Source: Adiantum capillus-veneris (taxonomy: Eukaryota; Streptophyta; Polypodiopsida; Polypodiales; Pteridaceae). Taken from it: 64,000 nt of DNA. Position numbers and translations under genes: made by a program. Position 1 is the first letter of the stretch. Every line of letters starts with the position of its first letter. The notes below the pieces were generated by a model. That model was given only the letters and a program-made list of their open reading frames with translations. It had not been told where the DNA came from and did no database searches. This document shows, piece after piece, positions 21,226 through 33,251 of the stretch. The stretch covers positions 83,446,260 to 83,510,259 of the forward strand of contig CM043948.1 in NCBI GenBank assembly GCA_014529385.2, written 5' to 3'.

Positions 21226-23283
21226 TTATGTCTCAAGTCTTTAATGCATTTCTGGCTAGTTGTGGGATAAAACACCAATGTACAGTGCCTTATACACCTC
21301 AAGAAAATGCTATTGCTGAGAGGAAAAGCAGGTCACTTACGAAAATGGCATGATGTATTGTCAAAAGTCAAGCTTTGCCGCATTCATTTTGGCTTGAGGC
21401 CATCATGTGTGCCACTTATGTACTAAGCAAGTGTCCTACAAAAGCTTTGCAATCTATTACTCCATATGAAGCATGGTATGATAGAAAGCCTTCTATTGAG
21501 CACAGGTGTGTTTTTGGTTGTTTGGCATATGCTTTGGTGCCACAAACACAACGCATGACATTGGATGATAAGGTTGTCAAATGTATTTTTGTTGGTTATA
21601 GTGCTGAAAGCAAAGGTTACAGGTTGTATCATCTGCAAACAAAGTGTATTCTGGTTTCACGGGATGTTGTGTTTGTGATAGATTATGTTCAACCCTTGCT
21701 GTCATGTACTAGAGATAGTAATGTAAGCGCACAAGACATTTATGACACTTTCTTGCCTCTTTTCAGTGGTGGAAGTTCAAATGTAAATTTCAATGAGGCA
21801 AGTGTACAACCTATTGGGGGTTTTGAAAATGTTACAAATTAGCCTATTATTGATGTAGATGTACATGATGTACTTAATGAGGAAAGGGCTGAGCATGATC
21901 AGGCTAGAGGTATGCCTAAATGGCTGGTGCATACGTTGCGTGATAGTAAATTGGATGCACCTTTGTGTAGTCGTACTCGTTGAGGTTCTCACCATGCATC
22001 TTATGCATCAGATTGTTATGATTTGGATGTGTCTAGCCTACATGATGTTGAGGAACCTTTGTCTTTTGATGACGCACATAATTCAAAAAATTGGATGGTT
22101 GCCATGCAATCAGAATATGTTGCACTTATACAAAATGAAACATGGACTTTATGTGATTTGCCTCCTGGAAAGAAGTCCATTGGTATAAAGTGGGTTTACA
22201 AGTTGAAATGCAAGCCAAATGGTGAAATTGATCGGTATAAGGTTTGACTTGTTGCAAAGGGTTATGCACAACAAAAAGGCATAGATTATAAAGAGACTTT
22301 TGTTCCCACTTGTCATATGTCTACTGTGTGTTTTCTATGTGCATTGGTAGCTCATTTTGGTTGGAATGTACATCAATCAAACATTGTTACTGCTTTGTTG
22401 AATGGTGACATATTTGAGGAAGTTATGTAATGCACCCTCAGATTTTGTCAAGAAAGGACAAGAAGATGAAGTGTGCAAATGTAAGAAAGATTTATGGGTT
22501 GAAGCAATATCATGGTGCTTGGTATGATAAATATGACACTCATTTGGTCAAACGAGGTTTTTGTAGCAATCCAACAGAAAGCACATTGTATGTAAAGCGT
22601 GAAGGTGATGTACTTCTCATTGTGGTTCTCTATGTGAATGATTTGTTGATCACTGGACCAAATGAGAGACATATTGCTGAATTTAAGGCTGATTTGAATG
22701 CTACTTTCAAGATGAAAGATTTGGGACTGTTGCATTGTTACTTGGGTAACAGTTTAAGCAATGTGATGGTGGTATTGCCTTGTGTCAGAAAAATTACATA
22801 GAGACATTGATATGTAATTTGGACTTGAAGATTGCAAACCTATTGCCACTCCCATGGAAACAGGTTTGAAATTGAGTCTTCATGATGCTGGTGATCTTGC
22901 CAATGTCACTCTTTACCAAATTGATGTTGGCTGCCTCATTTATGTATGCAACATGAGGTCGGATATTCAGTTTGCAGTCTCACAGGTTAGCAGATTTATG
23001 CATAGCCCAGGGTCTAAGCATTGGTAGGCTGTTAATATAATTTTTTGCTACTTGAGTGACACTTTACATCTTGGTTTGTTTTATCCCAAGGGGGGATCAT
23101 TGCCGCCAGACTTACATGCTTTTTTGGACTCAGATTGGGTTGGTTGTTTTGACACGTGAGTGTCCACAGTGGTTTTTGTTTCATGCTTGGCAGTTCATGC
23201 ATGTCATCGTTGAGCAGGAAAAAACCTATTGTGGCCACTTCTAGTTGTGAGGTTGAGTACATGGTAGTCTTCACAGCTATGGT

Positions 23284-23645
23284 TGAGTGTGTATGGCTCA
23301 GATGCCTTACGGTTGATTTGGGTGTTGGACAGGACATTGCCAACACTATCTACATTGATAGTCAGAGCGCATTGGTAGTTGCTAGAAACCCAATTTTTCA
23401 TGCTCACACAAAGCACATTGAGATTGAGTGTGTATGGCTCAGATGCCTTACGACTGATTTGGGTGTTGGACAGGACACTGCCAACACTATCTACATTGAT
23501 AGTCAAAGCGCATTGGCAGTTGCGAGGAACCCCATTTTCATGCTCACACAAAGCATAGGACACTGCACTATCTACATTGATAGTCAGAGCGCATTGGCAG
23601 TTGCGAGGAACCCAATTTTTCATGCTCACACAAAGCACATTGAGG
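23284..23645 (+). repeat. Local triplication within copia B2 RNase H
   Basis: The segment encoding ECVWLRCLTVDLGVGQD and NTIYIDSQSALVVARNP occurs at 23284-23425, again at 23426-23553 and partially at 23554-23645. The units are nearly identical, and the open frame runs through all three. Sister copies have a single unit. Confidence 0.9.
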
Positions 23646-23881
23646 TGTATTACCACTATGTTAGGGAGAGGCTCTCAGCAGGAGAGGTCAGCTTGGCTTA
23701 TGTGCCAACACGGGACAACCTTGCAATCTTTTCACAAAAGCATTGTCTCGTGAGAAGTTCAAAGCTTTTTGCAAAGCTTTGGGCTTACTCCCCTTTGTGG
23801 ATTGATCATGTCCTCGGGGCATGTCTCTTCCCTTTACTCTATGTGCCAGCTCTTTTTCACCGCATCACTCCCAGGGGGGTT

Positions 23882-24110
23882 TGTTACCATATACATGTAG
23901 TACTGATGTGTGTGAACACACTTAGGACCGTCGGGGCATTTTTTCCCTCACTAGGAGGTTACTTCCCCCGTGCATTGCATATACGCCCATCATTCTAGGG
24001 CTATTCTATCTTTCCATTGCACACTTAGTAATATACTCTCTATTGTGTGCCTTGAGCTTCCTTCATCTTCTCCAAGTTGTGTGTGCTTTCTTGCAACCCC
24101 AATTCCAACA
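23882..24110 (+). repeat. 3' LTR of copia B2
   Basis: It begins TGTTACCATATACATG after the PPT and ends AATTCCAACA. It matches the B1 and B3 LTRs. The next base (24111) is immediately gypsy 3' internal sequence. Confidence 0.88.
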
Positions 24111-25430
24111 TTCCTGATGTAAATTCTGACCTCAAATTTAGGAAGGTGTGTTCGAAAGTAGGAACTTGGTGGGTCCACACGGATGGGTCTCGTAGTAGTT
24201 AAACATCTTGATGAGAGTAGTGGCCCATGGACGTGCTCTCAATCAAGAAGTTTAATACTACAAGAGGATGCACTGGTCCTCTGCAAGAGCTCAACTTTTT
24301 AGCTTCACTCGAATATTGCAAAATCAACCAAAAATGGCACAGTAACTGCATTCTCATAGGAACATGGATAATTAAAAAGTATATGCAGGGAACAAGCACA
24401 TAGAGTGATTGGTAACAGAATATTAAACAATTTGTTGAAGTAAACATTAAAATGCAATAGAATAAAACATATAAGTACTTGTAAAGGTCAATGAATCAAA
24501 AGGTACAGGGGTGCTCATTTAACTGAAATAGGCACTAAATGTCATCTATTAATGCCATGGGAAAGCTTCTCCATTCTCTATGGTCAATTAAATTGTTTGA
24601 TTGTGAGAGCAGAGTGTTCCATTAGGGTTGAACAGAGGCTATACTAAGAAGACCGTCTAATTAAGATACGATAAAGGAAATCGCACACGAAATCATCACC
24701 GGAATGGTTCCCTTTGGTTGACCCCCCCAAGTGTTTATGATAGATGCTTTGTTTCCACGTAGAGCCTTAACTGATCTTTTGGAATCTCTTTGGTTCACAT
24801 TGATTCAAAATCATTTGACGTGTGTGCTTATTTTGTATGCCTGGGGATTTTTGCTTCTCAAGGAAAAGTGCCCACACTGGGAACCTCTAGGGCTCTAGTA
24901 CCATAGGCAATACATGTGAGGGAAGTACCAATCAAACTGGGACTTCTCTTCCAGCTTAAGGTTTTACATTGTTGGCACTTTTGGTTTTTGTTTTTTGGTT
25001 GTTTTTCTTTCATTGCATTTTCATTTTGTAACTTTGGGGGGTCATTTTGACATTCTTACTCCCCCAGGCTCATCACAATAGTCAAACTCCCATTATAATA
25101 CTTAAGATAAAGGTTATGAGGAATTAAGCCCACTAGAAGCACTGACACACTGTACACCATGCTTCATAATATCGGATTAAGAGCCTAAGGTAACCATTGA
25201 AAATTATGAAGGCATCTCCTATGGTATTAAGAGAAGATCTCCAATGCCCTACCTTGGTCAAACTAGCTTAGTCATACCTCTTGATTAATAAACCTATACA
25301 AGGGACTATGACATAAAATTATATTAAATCTAATGTCTAATACTAAGCAAATTTGTTAAACATTTTGGTACCAATCATGATTAAAGCAAACAAACATGAG
25401 TGTTAGAAAAGACTACAAGCAATGATAATG
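24111..25430 (-). repeat. 3' internal region of gypsy element A (copy of 13692-14960)
   Basis: It begins at TTCCTGATGTAAATTCTG, the counterpart of TTCTTGATGTAGATTCCG at 13690, and aligns through 25430. No PPT or LTR follows on the left, because copia B2 abuts at exactly the place where they should be. Confidence 0.75.
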
Positions 25431-25756
25431 GAGGAATTTCAAAGTCCAAGCAAAACTTTTCGAGCAATCATAAAACCGAGCAAAGCTAAACATGATTGAT
25501 ATAAAAGAAAATCATAAAAGGCATTTGCATAGCCAAAAACATATAAGAGTTTAGCTATCCCTAAACACCTTGCCCACCCTTCTCTCTCCGCCCAACTTGG
25601 AACTCATTTGAAGAATTAAAATATCCAACTCTACTCTAAGTGATACAAATCGTACTGGCTTCGGTACCCAAACTAGCTCTGGAACAGGTGCATCGTATTC
25701 CGTGATCTTTCCCTTTCCGCGATCTTCAATCGGCTCCATAGTTACAAGATTCGAAT

Positions 25757-25815
25757 CACATGGGCCTATAGGTGATAGGGCATGACACATGGGCCTATAG
25801 GTGACAGGGCATGAC
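25757..25815. repeat. 29-bp direct repeat
   Basis: CACATGGGCCTATAGGTGA and the following GGGCATGA are repeated twice with one difference, in the gag tail region of element A. Confidence 0.85.
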
Positions 25816-28789
25816 ACAATTTACATTTAGGCACGGTGTTGGTTCTAGCTCCCTTTGGGTCTCGTCTACCAAACTCTTTAATTGATTGACTCGCTTGATC
25901 TCCTCTATAGCGTTTGGGTAAGTTTCGATCTTCTTCATATGTTCCGTGGGTTGTGTTTATTGTGGCTCATGATGATCCTCCTTGTTTTTTTCTTTTCTAA
26001 TGATCGTATTAGTCTCCATGGGTCTCATCTAAATCAGAATCATATTCAACGTCGTTCATATACACGGGGTTGTCACCAGTCTTTGAATTGGGGTTTGACT
26101 TCTCTACCTTTTGTGATCTCTTCCGTCATGTTTTCTTCTTCTTCTTGGAATTGATGATTGATGGCACGTCTCTTTCTTTAAGAATATAATTTTGGTTCTG
26201 GAGCATCGATCGTGTGAGTGCATTTATTGGTATCACCGATGTACTTCGTGATGGTGCCTCAATAATCTCAAATAAGTTCAATGGCGTGATCCTTGGTGCA
26301 TTTAGATTATTAGGACATTGAGAAATCAAATGATCTATGCCACATCGATTGCACAACATTATTGGCATTGTAGATGTACTTCCTTGATTGGTATGCACTA
26401 GTGTGGCATTCTTTTGTACTCTAATAGGACACTCAGCTACATGATGTGGACCCCCACACTCGTAGCATTGAAGAGGTGGTCTCTTGGAAGTGAGATTGAT
26501 ATTTTGGCCTCTTGCTGCAAGAATAGCTACGTGATAAACTGGTTTTCCTTTTCCCCAGTAGTCCTCCATGTAGTATTATGGACACTCTTCAAGTGCATCC
26601 ATCCCATAGGAAATATTAGGGTCTATATCTTCCTCACAACCTTCCAAACAAGCATTAGATGGCTCACAACCCATATGATTCACAAGGGTGACTCTTGGAT
26701 GCGGGGCTGCGGTCCTAGCACTGGAGGTGGTAGCAGTGTAGCTTGAGCAAAATTTTGGGCTCTAGGAACCATGTGTTGTGATAGCTGTTCAACAGGTGGA
26801 GCACGTATCAACACAGGAACTCAAGGTGAATCCATCTAAGCCAAGAGTGGTCTATTTTCCATCATACGTTTGAACTTTATACAATCCTTACCTACCACAT
26901 GCATTGCAATCCCGTCAAATTTTACTCTAAATGTAGGGAATTCACTAGTGTTATGTGGACCAAAGAAAACTTGGATACATATGATTGTTTTGTGGAGCAC
27001 GATTATATCTAAGAATTTCTTGAATGGCCTTGGTGAGATCTACCAAAGTCATCTCAGATATCTTTGGCTCTTTAACAATAGGCTTTATGGTCATTGGCTC
27101 ATGCCCCAATGCTTGTGAGCTACTAAACTTTGGTTCAGAGGACACTCTTTCACATGCAATCATTAAATTATCTTCCAATTGGATTGCATTGGTAGTGGCT
27201 ACCTCCCACGTAGTAATACCTCTAATGATTGTGCCATTATAGATACTTTCATGTTGCAATCCTCGGAGGAATCTATCGAGCAATTGGTTATTGTTGAAAC
27301 GCTCATTTACAGGTCAACGAGAGTTTAAGTGCTTTAGACGACCGATAAAGTCTCTCACTGACTCACCTTCCTCACGTTCGGTCTTTTGTAGATGAGATGC
27401 TACACCCCAAAGCACACCTTCTCGTAATATACTCCTTCAGGAACAATCTCCAAAGAGTAGGGTAAATCATTTTCTCTTCCATGCTTAAGGTCCTATACCA
27501 ATCCCCAACCTTCCCACTCAAAGTCAAGCTTAAAGCATTGCTTTTACGTAGTTCGTTGTGTTCTCCTAGGGAATCACATATTTGTTCAAATACTTTGATG
27601 TGATTTCGAGCATCTTCATCACCATTGAATTTTGTGTAAGCTTTGCAATATGTACCGCTTTACTCTTAGGTTCTCTTTCAGGCATGTTACGCATATTCTC
27701 CACAATAGATCGACGTATCGTTTGAGAAAATGCTGACAAATCACATATGTGAGGAGGTATGGTTGATGGAGGCACTCCTGCTAGAATCATAGGTGGGACG
27801 GGGGTGGTTACTAGCCTTGGCATATATGTAGCCAACGTAGGATATGGAATATGATTGGGCATAGGCCCACTCGGATAAGGGCTTGAGAATGGTACTTGTG
27901 GAGAATATGTTGTTGGTACAATCGGAGGTGTGTAGGAGCCATGTGGGCATAAGTGGCTACATGCACATACAATCAAGGCCCAGTGGTAGATACTACGCCA
28001 CTAGGTAGCAGTACTGCACTAGCCCTAGAGGTCACAGGTGCATTCTCTGTCAGGTTCATCATTGGAGAAGGCGCCGCGGTTTCTCTTAGAGAAAGTTGAG
28101 CCAAACTAGAAAAACTAAAGTTGATGTTCATGGGCTCATACTACATCAGGACTCTAGGCGAAACGACATATGAGAGGTCCATGGGACTCATCGTAGGAGT
28201 CTCCATTTGTAATAGAGTAGGTTGTTTGGCCTTGCTCGTATCCAAAAATCTCATGGGGCCAGTTGAGGGTACGTTTACGCCTCGATTTTGACTCTCCGAG
28301 TGGATGATGCTATGGAAGACATCACATATTATTCTTTGCTACTCCTCAATATAAATGGCGCTAGATGTGGATTGTACAATCTCTACCAACCTACATGGTA
28401 GGAGTGGCCAAATTATAGATCCGTCAAAATCTCAGTGTGGAGGTCATATTTCCAATTTTCATTAAGGAATGCCGCTTCTAGACTTGACGTATTAGAGGTC
28501 CCTTGTGAGGTGGAAGCAATGTTGCTCCCCATGGTTGTGCCTTTCATGGTTGGTACTTTAGAGGGAACTTACAAGGGAGGTAGCTTGGTAGGGCCTGCAT
28601 CGAAGGAGGTAGGCAGAATATCTACATGGACACTCTTAGGGGGTGTGGGGCCCATGTGAGATGTGAAAAAAGAATCTACTTCCCCACCCACTTCATACGC
28701 TTCATTGGCCTCTGGTTATGAACGAGTAACTCTATTAAATGTCTCCATAAAATGGCTAAACATGCTAGTATTAGGTTGTGGAGCCCCGA

Positions 28790-29073
28790 TGGGATAATAA
28801 ACAAGAACAAGGGTTAGAATATAGAAATGTGCTTACGGATCTATCTCAATGGGGCCAATGGTAAAGGGGTCCAAATAAGAGATGTTATGTCAAAGAGCAA
28901 GGCTAGCTAATGGAGCTTAAAATGCCTTAGGGTTAGCTTCATTAAAGACCTCGAATGGTTCCTGTTAAAAGTCCTTTGACCTTAGGCAAGCTAGGGTTGA
29001 GCTTGAGGTGGGAACCTGACCTAAGCTTGAGGTGCTTGTTGTGCTTGATGACTAAGGTGCTTGAGGTGCTTGA
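28790..29073 (+). mobile_element. LTR fragment of the D1 family inserted in element A gag
   Basis: It matches 1147-1440 of the D1 5' LTR (AACAAGAACAAGGGTTAGAATA; GGTTAGCTTCATTAAAGACC; GACCTTAGGCAAGCTAGGG; one minisatellite unit). The first 65-70 bp and the last about 1.2 kb of the LTR are missing. Gag similarity of element A resumes on both sides, so it is an insertion that was later trimmed, or a partial insertion. Confidence 0.8.
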
Positions 29074-29240
29074 GTAGTACTGCCTTGTGTTACAGTTGAG
29101 TGCCTAGAGCCAAATGTGGAGGGATATGGATGCCCGTGTAAACAGAGGAACTCTCTATATGCTCGTGCTCTAGCAGACGATCAGAGTTTAGGTGCATGTG
29201 ACCTTGACACCCCAGAAGTGTTGGTGAGTGCCCATGAAGG

Positions 29241-29960
29241 CCGCTCACCTAGTTTTTGGGTGTTTTGCAACCCGATTTTACTCTCAAATTTTTATTTTTT
29301 GGTCCTTTTTTTTCCACAAGCTATGGAATATAGCATGTGATAGCTCAAAATGAGTGTCTTGGTCAAAGGGACATGGCATGCATTACAACCCAAGATTTGG
29401 TTACTTTACGCCCTTGAAATCCTCAAAATAGTATATAAGGGCAACTGTGAAGGGTGCAACTGTGAAGGGGAGGGTGGGGGACTTGTCCCACATGCCCTCA
29501 CTCTCTCTTGTGGGGGTAGACTACATATATAGTCTTGGGTCTATACTATATCATAAGCCTGAGGATTGAGGCTTGGGCCTGCCCTTGGGCTTGGGGAATG
29601 ATCTTGATCCCGATCATCCTTTTAATGCATGATTTTTTTTTACATTTTTCTAATGCATATTTTTTGATAGAAAATGCAAAAAATTACTGTAAAATGCAAA
29701 TTTTAAACAAAAAATGCAAAAACTTTAATGAAAAACTTGCAAATAAATTCAAAATTTAATGTAGAATGTAGAACATTGCAGAAAAAGCTTGAAATTACTG
29801 CAAAAATTACTTCAAAAAATAGAAGAATGCAGAAACACAGCATCTGGCCTAACCCTAAACCTTTCCTCAGCCACACAATAGATCAGCAAAAAGCATCAAA
29901 ATTAGAAAACTACAGGAAGGAAAAAAAATAATTGCATCCCAAGAAAAATGCACAACGCCC
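29241..29960 (-). other. AT-rich untranslated leader of element A
   Basis: This lies between the PBS and the start of gag similarity. The 29620-29830 part is an A-rich low-complexity stretch in which ATGCAAA/ATGCAGA recurs. No coding potential was seen. Confidence 0.5.
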
Positions 29961-29977
29961 CCTCGGCAACGGCACCA
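29961..29977 (-). promoter_or_regulatory. PBS of element A (tRNA-Asp type)
   Basis: On the minus strand TGGTGCCGTTGCCGAGG follows the LTR end ACA after four bases. It resembles the TGGCGCCGTTGCCGGGG PBS known from Athila/Tat-type plant gypsy elements. Confidence 0.75.
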
Positions 29978-30212
29978 AAACTGTCGTATCGAAGGAGACT
30001 TGTTGTGCGTTGTGTGTGAGCCACTAAGGCTGCAAACACACAACCTCTGTGCGGGGAAGCTCATGAACGCAAACGATGTGTCTCATCTCTGCCTTTCTAT
30101 CGTTGTGCAGGAATCTTGCACCATCGTGAAGAGGGAGCCCACCGTCGTTGCTGCTCAACCGCCTTGCCGTTGTCAGGTTGCTCGCTCACCCTCGCTTGTA
30201 CACATGCGCTCT

Positions 30213-30213
<1 letters not shown>

Positions 30214-30285
<72 letters not shown>
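30214..30285. repeat. (CA)n microsatellite in the LTR
   Basis: About 35 uninterrupted CA units. Confidence 0.95.
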
Positions 30286-30286
<1 letters not shown>

Positions 30287-30417
30287 GAGTCTACGCTGTA
30301 GAGAAGGAGAGCAAGCCAACCATACATTCAAGAATAAGATAAAAGTTGGGGTTACAAGTCCTTATGTGAGTCGTCCCAACCACACTTGGGTGCCCACACT
30401 TGGCCAACAATTTGTAT

Positions 30418-30418
<1 letters not shown>

Positions 30419-30461
<43 letters not shown>
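30419..30461. repeat. (CT)n microsatellite in the LTR
   Basis: About 21 CT units. Confidence 0.95.
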
Positions 30462-30464
<3 letters not shown>

Positions 30465-30777
30465 AATGTGGCGTGCACCTACCATCGGTGATCATCCATG
30501 AACACATGTGTGGAGCCAACAAGCCCGGCCCATAGCTCAATAACAATAACGAGGATGACCAAAATTAACACACCCTCACACAACTCTACCTTTACATGCT
30601 TGCCAAGCACCCTCTCATGACCGAACACATCATGCCATTGATGGCTTCCACCATCAATTGGATTGCAGGTGTTGGCTGCCAAGGTATAGTTCGGTATTAA
30701 ATGGCACAATGTCCCGAAGATGATTCAATAGAATGTGAAAAAGACGATGAAAGCAATAGCAATAGGTTTGTTCATAG

Positions 30778-32613
30778 TGTTAAGCCTTTGGTGGATAGAC
30801 CAACGAGGCACTCATCTTAATGAGAGATTTATAACAATTAGCAAGAATTTTTAGAGAGAATGTACTCAATGTGAAAAGAAACAAACTTGCTTGATTGGTT
30901 AGGTCTTCCCAATCTCAAAAAATTAAAAAGCCTTGGTTAGTTTAAAAAATGAAAAGACCCATGGAGGTGGAAAGTCAAAAGACTTTTTGTGTTTATATAA
31001 AGAGAGATGGTCAAATGCACATTACGACATTTGTGTTATTGGTTTCTTAATTTCCCTTTAGTGTTTTCTTCTCTTTAGAGTGTCCTTGCACTATGTAAAT
31101 AGTGAATATTTCTTTATTTTGAAGCCATTATGGATTTTGGATAGAGAAACCAGAAGTCTGGGTAGCCTCTTAGGGGAACTGGTGAGGAAATGCAAAAGAG
31201 CAGCTGGGGTATGGGAGTGGGGTGAAGAAATGAGGTATTTCAAGAACTCCATCTTGCATTGGCCCCCCTAACTCTCTAAAGTTTTAGGACCACCACAAAG
31301 CCCATATTGGATAAAAACTGCCAGGAAAGCGAATAATAAGGGTCTTAATCGGCTTGTTCACTTTTGAGACGGTAACCTTAAGATCTGGAAAACCATTGAC
31401 TTTCAAGCAACCCAATATCAACTAAATGGCTATGAGATATTGTTAGTCAACAGAGTGATAAAAGATCTTGACAATGTTGTAATGCTAGTCTGCGAATAAT
31501 ATGGGATTGAGTGGAACTTAATATGGAACTTATGGAGATGGCTCGCGGAAGTAGTCTGAAACCCCATTCTAAAGGCATATATCATGCATTAATACACGAG
31601 AATAATTGGTCTAGCCCCCTCAACAAAATATGGAAGAACAATGGGAGGAAGTCATGGAGAACATCTAGAAGCCAAAGTGGCTGTAGTTTATGAAGATATT
31701 TTTGTGGAAGGTTATGTGGGGTGCTCTACAACAGGCGTAAAGATCTGGAAAAGAGGAATTGGGGCCGATTGATGCTCAGGGTGCAAGATAGCTAGTGAAT
31801 ATCTAGCCCACCTATTCATGAAATGCCATACAATTAGAGGCCTAGCATGGAAAATCTGCAAGTGGTCCAAAGGACATGGCAAATCAGGTTCTTCAAGACT
31901 AATCTGTTCCTTGATGGCAAAAGAAGATGGGAAGTCCTACTCTTCTTGTATGCACTCAAATTGTCAGGTACTTCTTCTTTCACCATATATGGCAGGAAAG
32001 GAACCGCTATGTGTTTGAAGGAGATCTTGATGTGGCAAGCTTCTCAGAGATTATACAAGAAAGCAGAGTGATGATTTATACGCTCGAAAGCAAGCAAGAC
32101 TTGAGAGACTAGTCTAGGGCTACATTATCAACCTGCAAATAAGTAAAAGCCTAGAACTATAGTTCACCTACTTTGTAAAGCCGATTATGATTAGCCTCGA
32201 TGAGGGGCAGTAGACATCCAATTTGTAACCTTCAACACCTCAAGGCTCAGCTTGAGCTTGAGGTTGTTTTGTAATTTTTATGCTGATGCTTAATACAATT
32301 CACTCACAAATTGTGAGTTTTGCACGAAGAAAAAAAAAAGAATTTTGGAGAGAGAGATACAAGTTAATCATGGTGGCCTTATATAGGCTCTAAATATAAG
32401 GTGGCAATAAACTCTAGAAAGTGACATGCATCACATGTGGGAAAAGGTCAAGTAGCATGTGGGCTACACCAAATAGCATGTGATTATAATTGTGTAGCAT
32501 GTCCGAGGCTTATAAGTTCCATAGGCAAAAATGTGACTATGCACATAAATGGTGCATGCTTGGCTTAAGGGTTTGTTCTCACCGTGAGTGCAAGCTACAT
32601 GCTTACCTCAACA
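30778..32613 (-). repeat. 3' LTR of element F, split by a LINE
   Basis: The two parts, 30778-30902 and 32341-32613, together match the 5' LTR at 42342-42793. Shared strings include AACAATTAGCAA, CTTGCTTGATTG, AATTTTGGAGAGAGAGATA, GCATCACATGTGGGAAAAGG and GAGTGCAAGCTACATGC. Confidence 0.82.
30903..32340 (+). mobile_element. 5'-truncated LINE (L1-type) with an A-rich tail
   Basis: It interrupts the F LTR exactly between GATTGGTTAG and AATTTTGGAGAG, which are contiguous in the other LTR, and ends in an A-rich tail (32327-32340). The broken plus-strand frames give MKIFLWKVMWGALQQA, EYLAHLFMKCHTIRGLAWKI and FHHIWQERNRYVFEGDLD. These resemble the zf-RVT and C-terminal end of plant L1 reverse transcriptases (K.FLWRV.., HLF..C..AR..W, W..RN...F). 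No clear target duplication was found. Bases 30903-31080 show no coding sequence. Confidence 0.7.
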
Positions 32614-32622
32614 ACCCCCATA
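32614..32622 (-). promoter_or_regulatory. Polypurine-tract-like sequence of element F
   Basis: On the minus strand TTATGGGGGT directly precedes the LTR start TGTTGAGG. It is short and imperfect, but correctly placed. Confidence 0.6.
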
Positions 32623-32822
32623 AGTTGAAGCTTACACGATGGAGCATGAATTCTGATCAAGGATTCTAATATGGGTTAAATCAGGTAACTACATAGGGCT
32701 CATAAAGATCAAATTTGATGCAAGAAAACATAGTGTAGGTCTTACCTCCATGGTTTGGGGTAGTGTTTAAATACTTACAGATGCAATCATCACTTTCTTT
32801 AGGGAACTATGGGCCTCATTTC

Positions 32823-33026
32823 CTATGCATTAACTTCCTTGGTCTTTGGGAATCTTGAGGATTCTGATGATGATGCACATGTGGGTGCACTTGGTTCTTG
32901 AACTAGGTTTGGTGTATGTCTCCTTCTCATTGTAGTGAGGGCACATCTTGGTGTATATCTCCTTTTTTTCTTTTTCCTAGCTGGCCGTAAGGTGATGCGA
33001 CGAAGGGAAAAAGATATTTTGTGCAA
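32823..33026 (-). CDS. Possible C-terminal exon: basic, nuclear-localisation-like tail
   Basis: A 67-codon frame contains ITLRPARKKKKRRYTPRC and then a serine-rich tail. PRCALTTM also occurs, in the same frame, in the Ulp1 part at about 34835, because a 28-bp DNA string is duplicated. It lies about 225 bp after the FCP1-like frame ends and could be a further exon of the same gene or unrelated. A TC run (33187-33218) lies between. Confidence 0.25.
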   Translation of the reverse strand: MHKISFSLRRITLRPARKKKKRRYTPRCALTTMRRRHTPNLVQEPSAPTCASSSESSRFPKTKEVNA

Positions 33027-33182
33027 AGAGTTGGATGGTCGGGTTGAAGTAGTGTCAATGTAACAGATATTCTTGTGAACCCAAGTGTATACAAATGACT
33101 TTCAATACATGAAGTTTATTGAGCTCATTTTTCAATTGTGACCTGTGAAAAAGTGTGCTTGAAATAAATTTCTTTACCATGT

Positions 33183-33186
<4 letters not shown>

Positions 33187-33218
<32 letters not shown>
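33187..33218. repeat. (TC)n microsatellite
   Basis: About 15 uninterrupted TC units. Confidence 0.95.
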
Positions 33219-33221
<3 letters not shown>

Positions 33222-33251
33222 GTTAGACAAGACAAAGACATGATAGAAGAG

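Larger units (their letters stand above)
20849..23881 (+). pseudogene. Copia B2 pol (integrase, RT, RNase H), heavily damaged
   Basis: It continues the fragment 15548-15879. Integrase pieces include FIDDYSMHAWVYPLKAKSE and EAWYDRKPSIEHRCVFGC. RT pieces include NWMVAMQSEYVAL, WVYKLKCKPNGEID and VVLYVNDLLITGP, where the catalytic YVDD has become YVND. RNase H includes TSSCEVEYMVVF. A run of 17 G (21209-21225) replaces the codons around the second integrase Asp, and an RNase H segment is locally triplicated (23284-23645). It ends with a PPT (CCAGGGGGGTT) before the 3' LTR. Confidence 0.88.
25551..29240 (-). pseudogene. Gypsy element A gag region with several zinc knuckles (broken)
   Basis: On the minus strand, from 29240 down, weakly conserved N-terminal text (SVYTGIHIPPHLALG) is interrupted by an LTR fragment (28790-29073). 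It resumes as MFSHFMETFNRVTR, EVGGEVDSFF and ENWKYDLHTEILTDL. A proline-rich stretch follows (27600-27976), then the capsid-like part (LTKAIQEILRYNRAPQNNHM). CCHC knuckles CYECGGPHHVAEC and CNRCGIDHLISQC come next (26126-26569), then a lysine-rich tail and PVYMNDVEYDSD. The order is the same as in the better preserved copy at 54977-58450. Many stops and frameshifts are present, and no pol follows. Confidence 0.78.
29982..30570 (-). repeat. 5' LTR of gypsy element A
   Basis: On the minus strand it starts TGTTAATTTTGGTCATCC and ends CTTCGATACGACA before the PBS. It contains a CT run (30419-30461) and a CA run (30214-30285) that spread into apparent ORFs. It shares GCACC…CATCGGTGATCA and GTGTGTGAGCCACTAAGG with the related LTRs at 13375-13678, 53728-54280 and 6330-6700. 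Confidence 0.75.

Noticed and set aside
30000-30491. 163-codon plus-strand ORF
   Set aside because: It lies antisense inside the gypsy A LTR and is kept open by CA and CT microsatellites.
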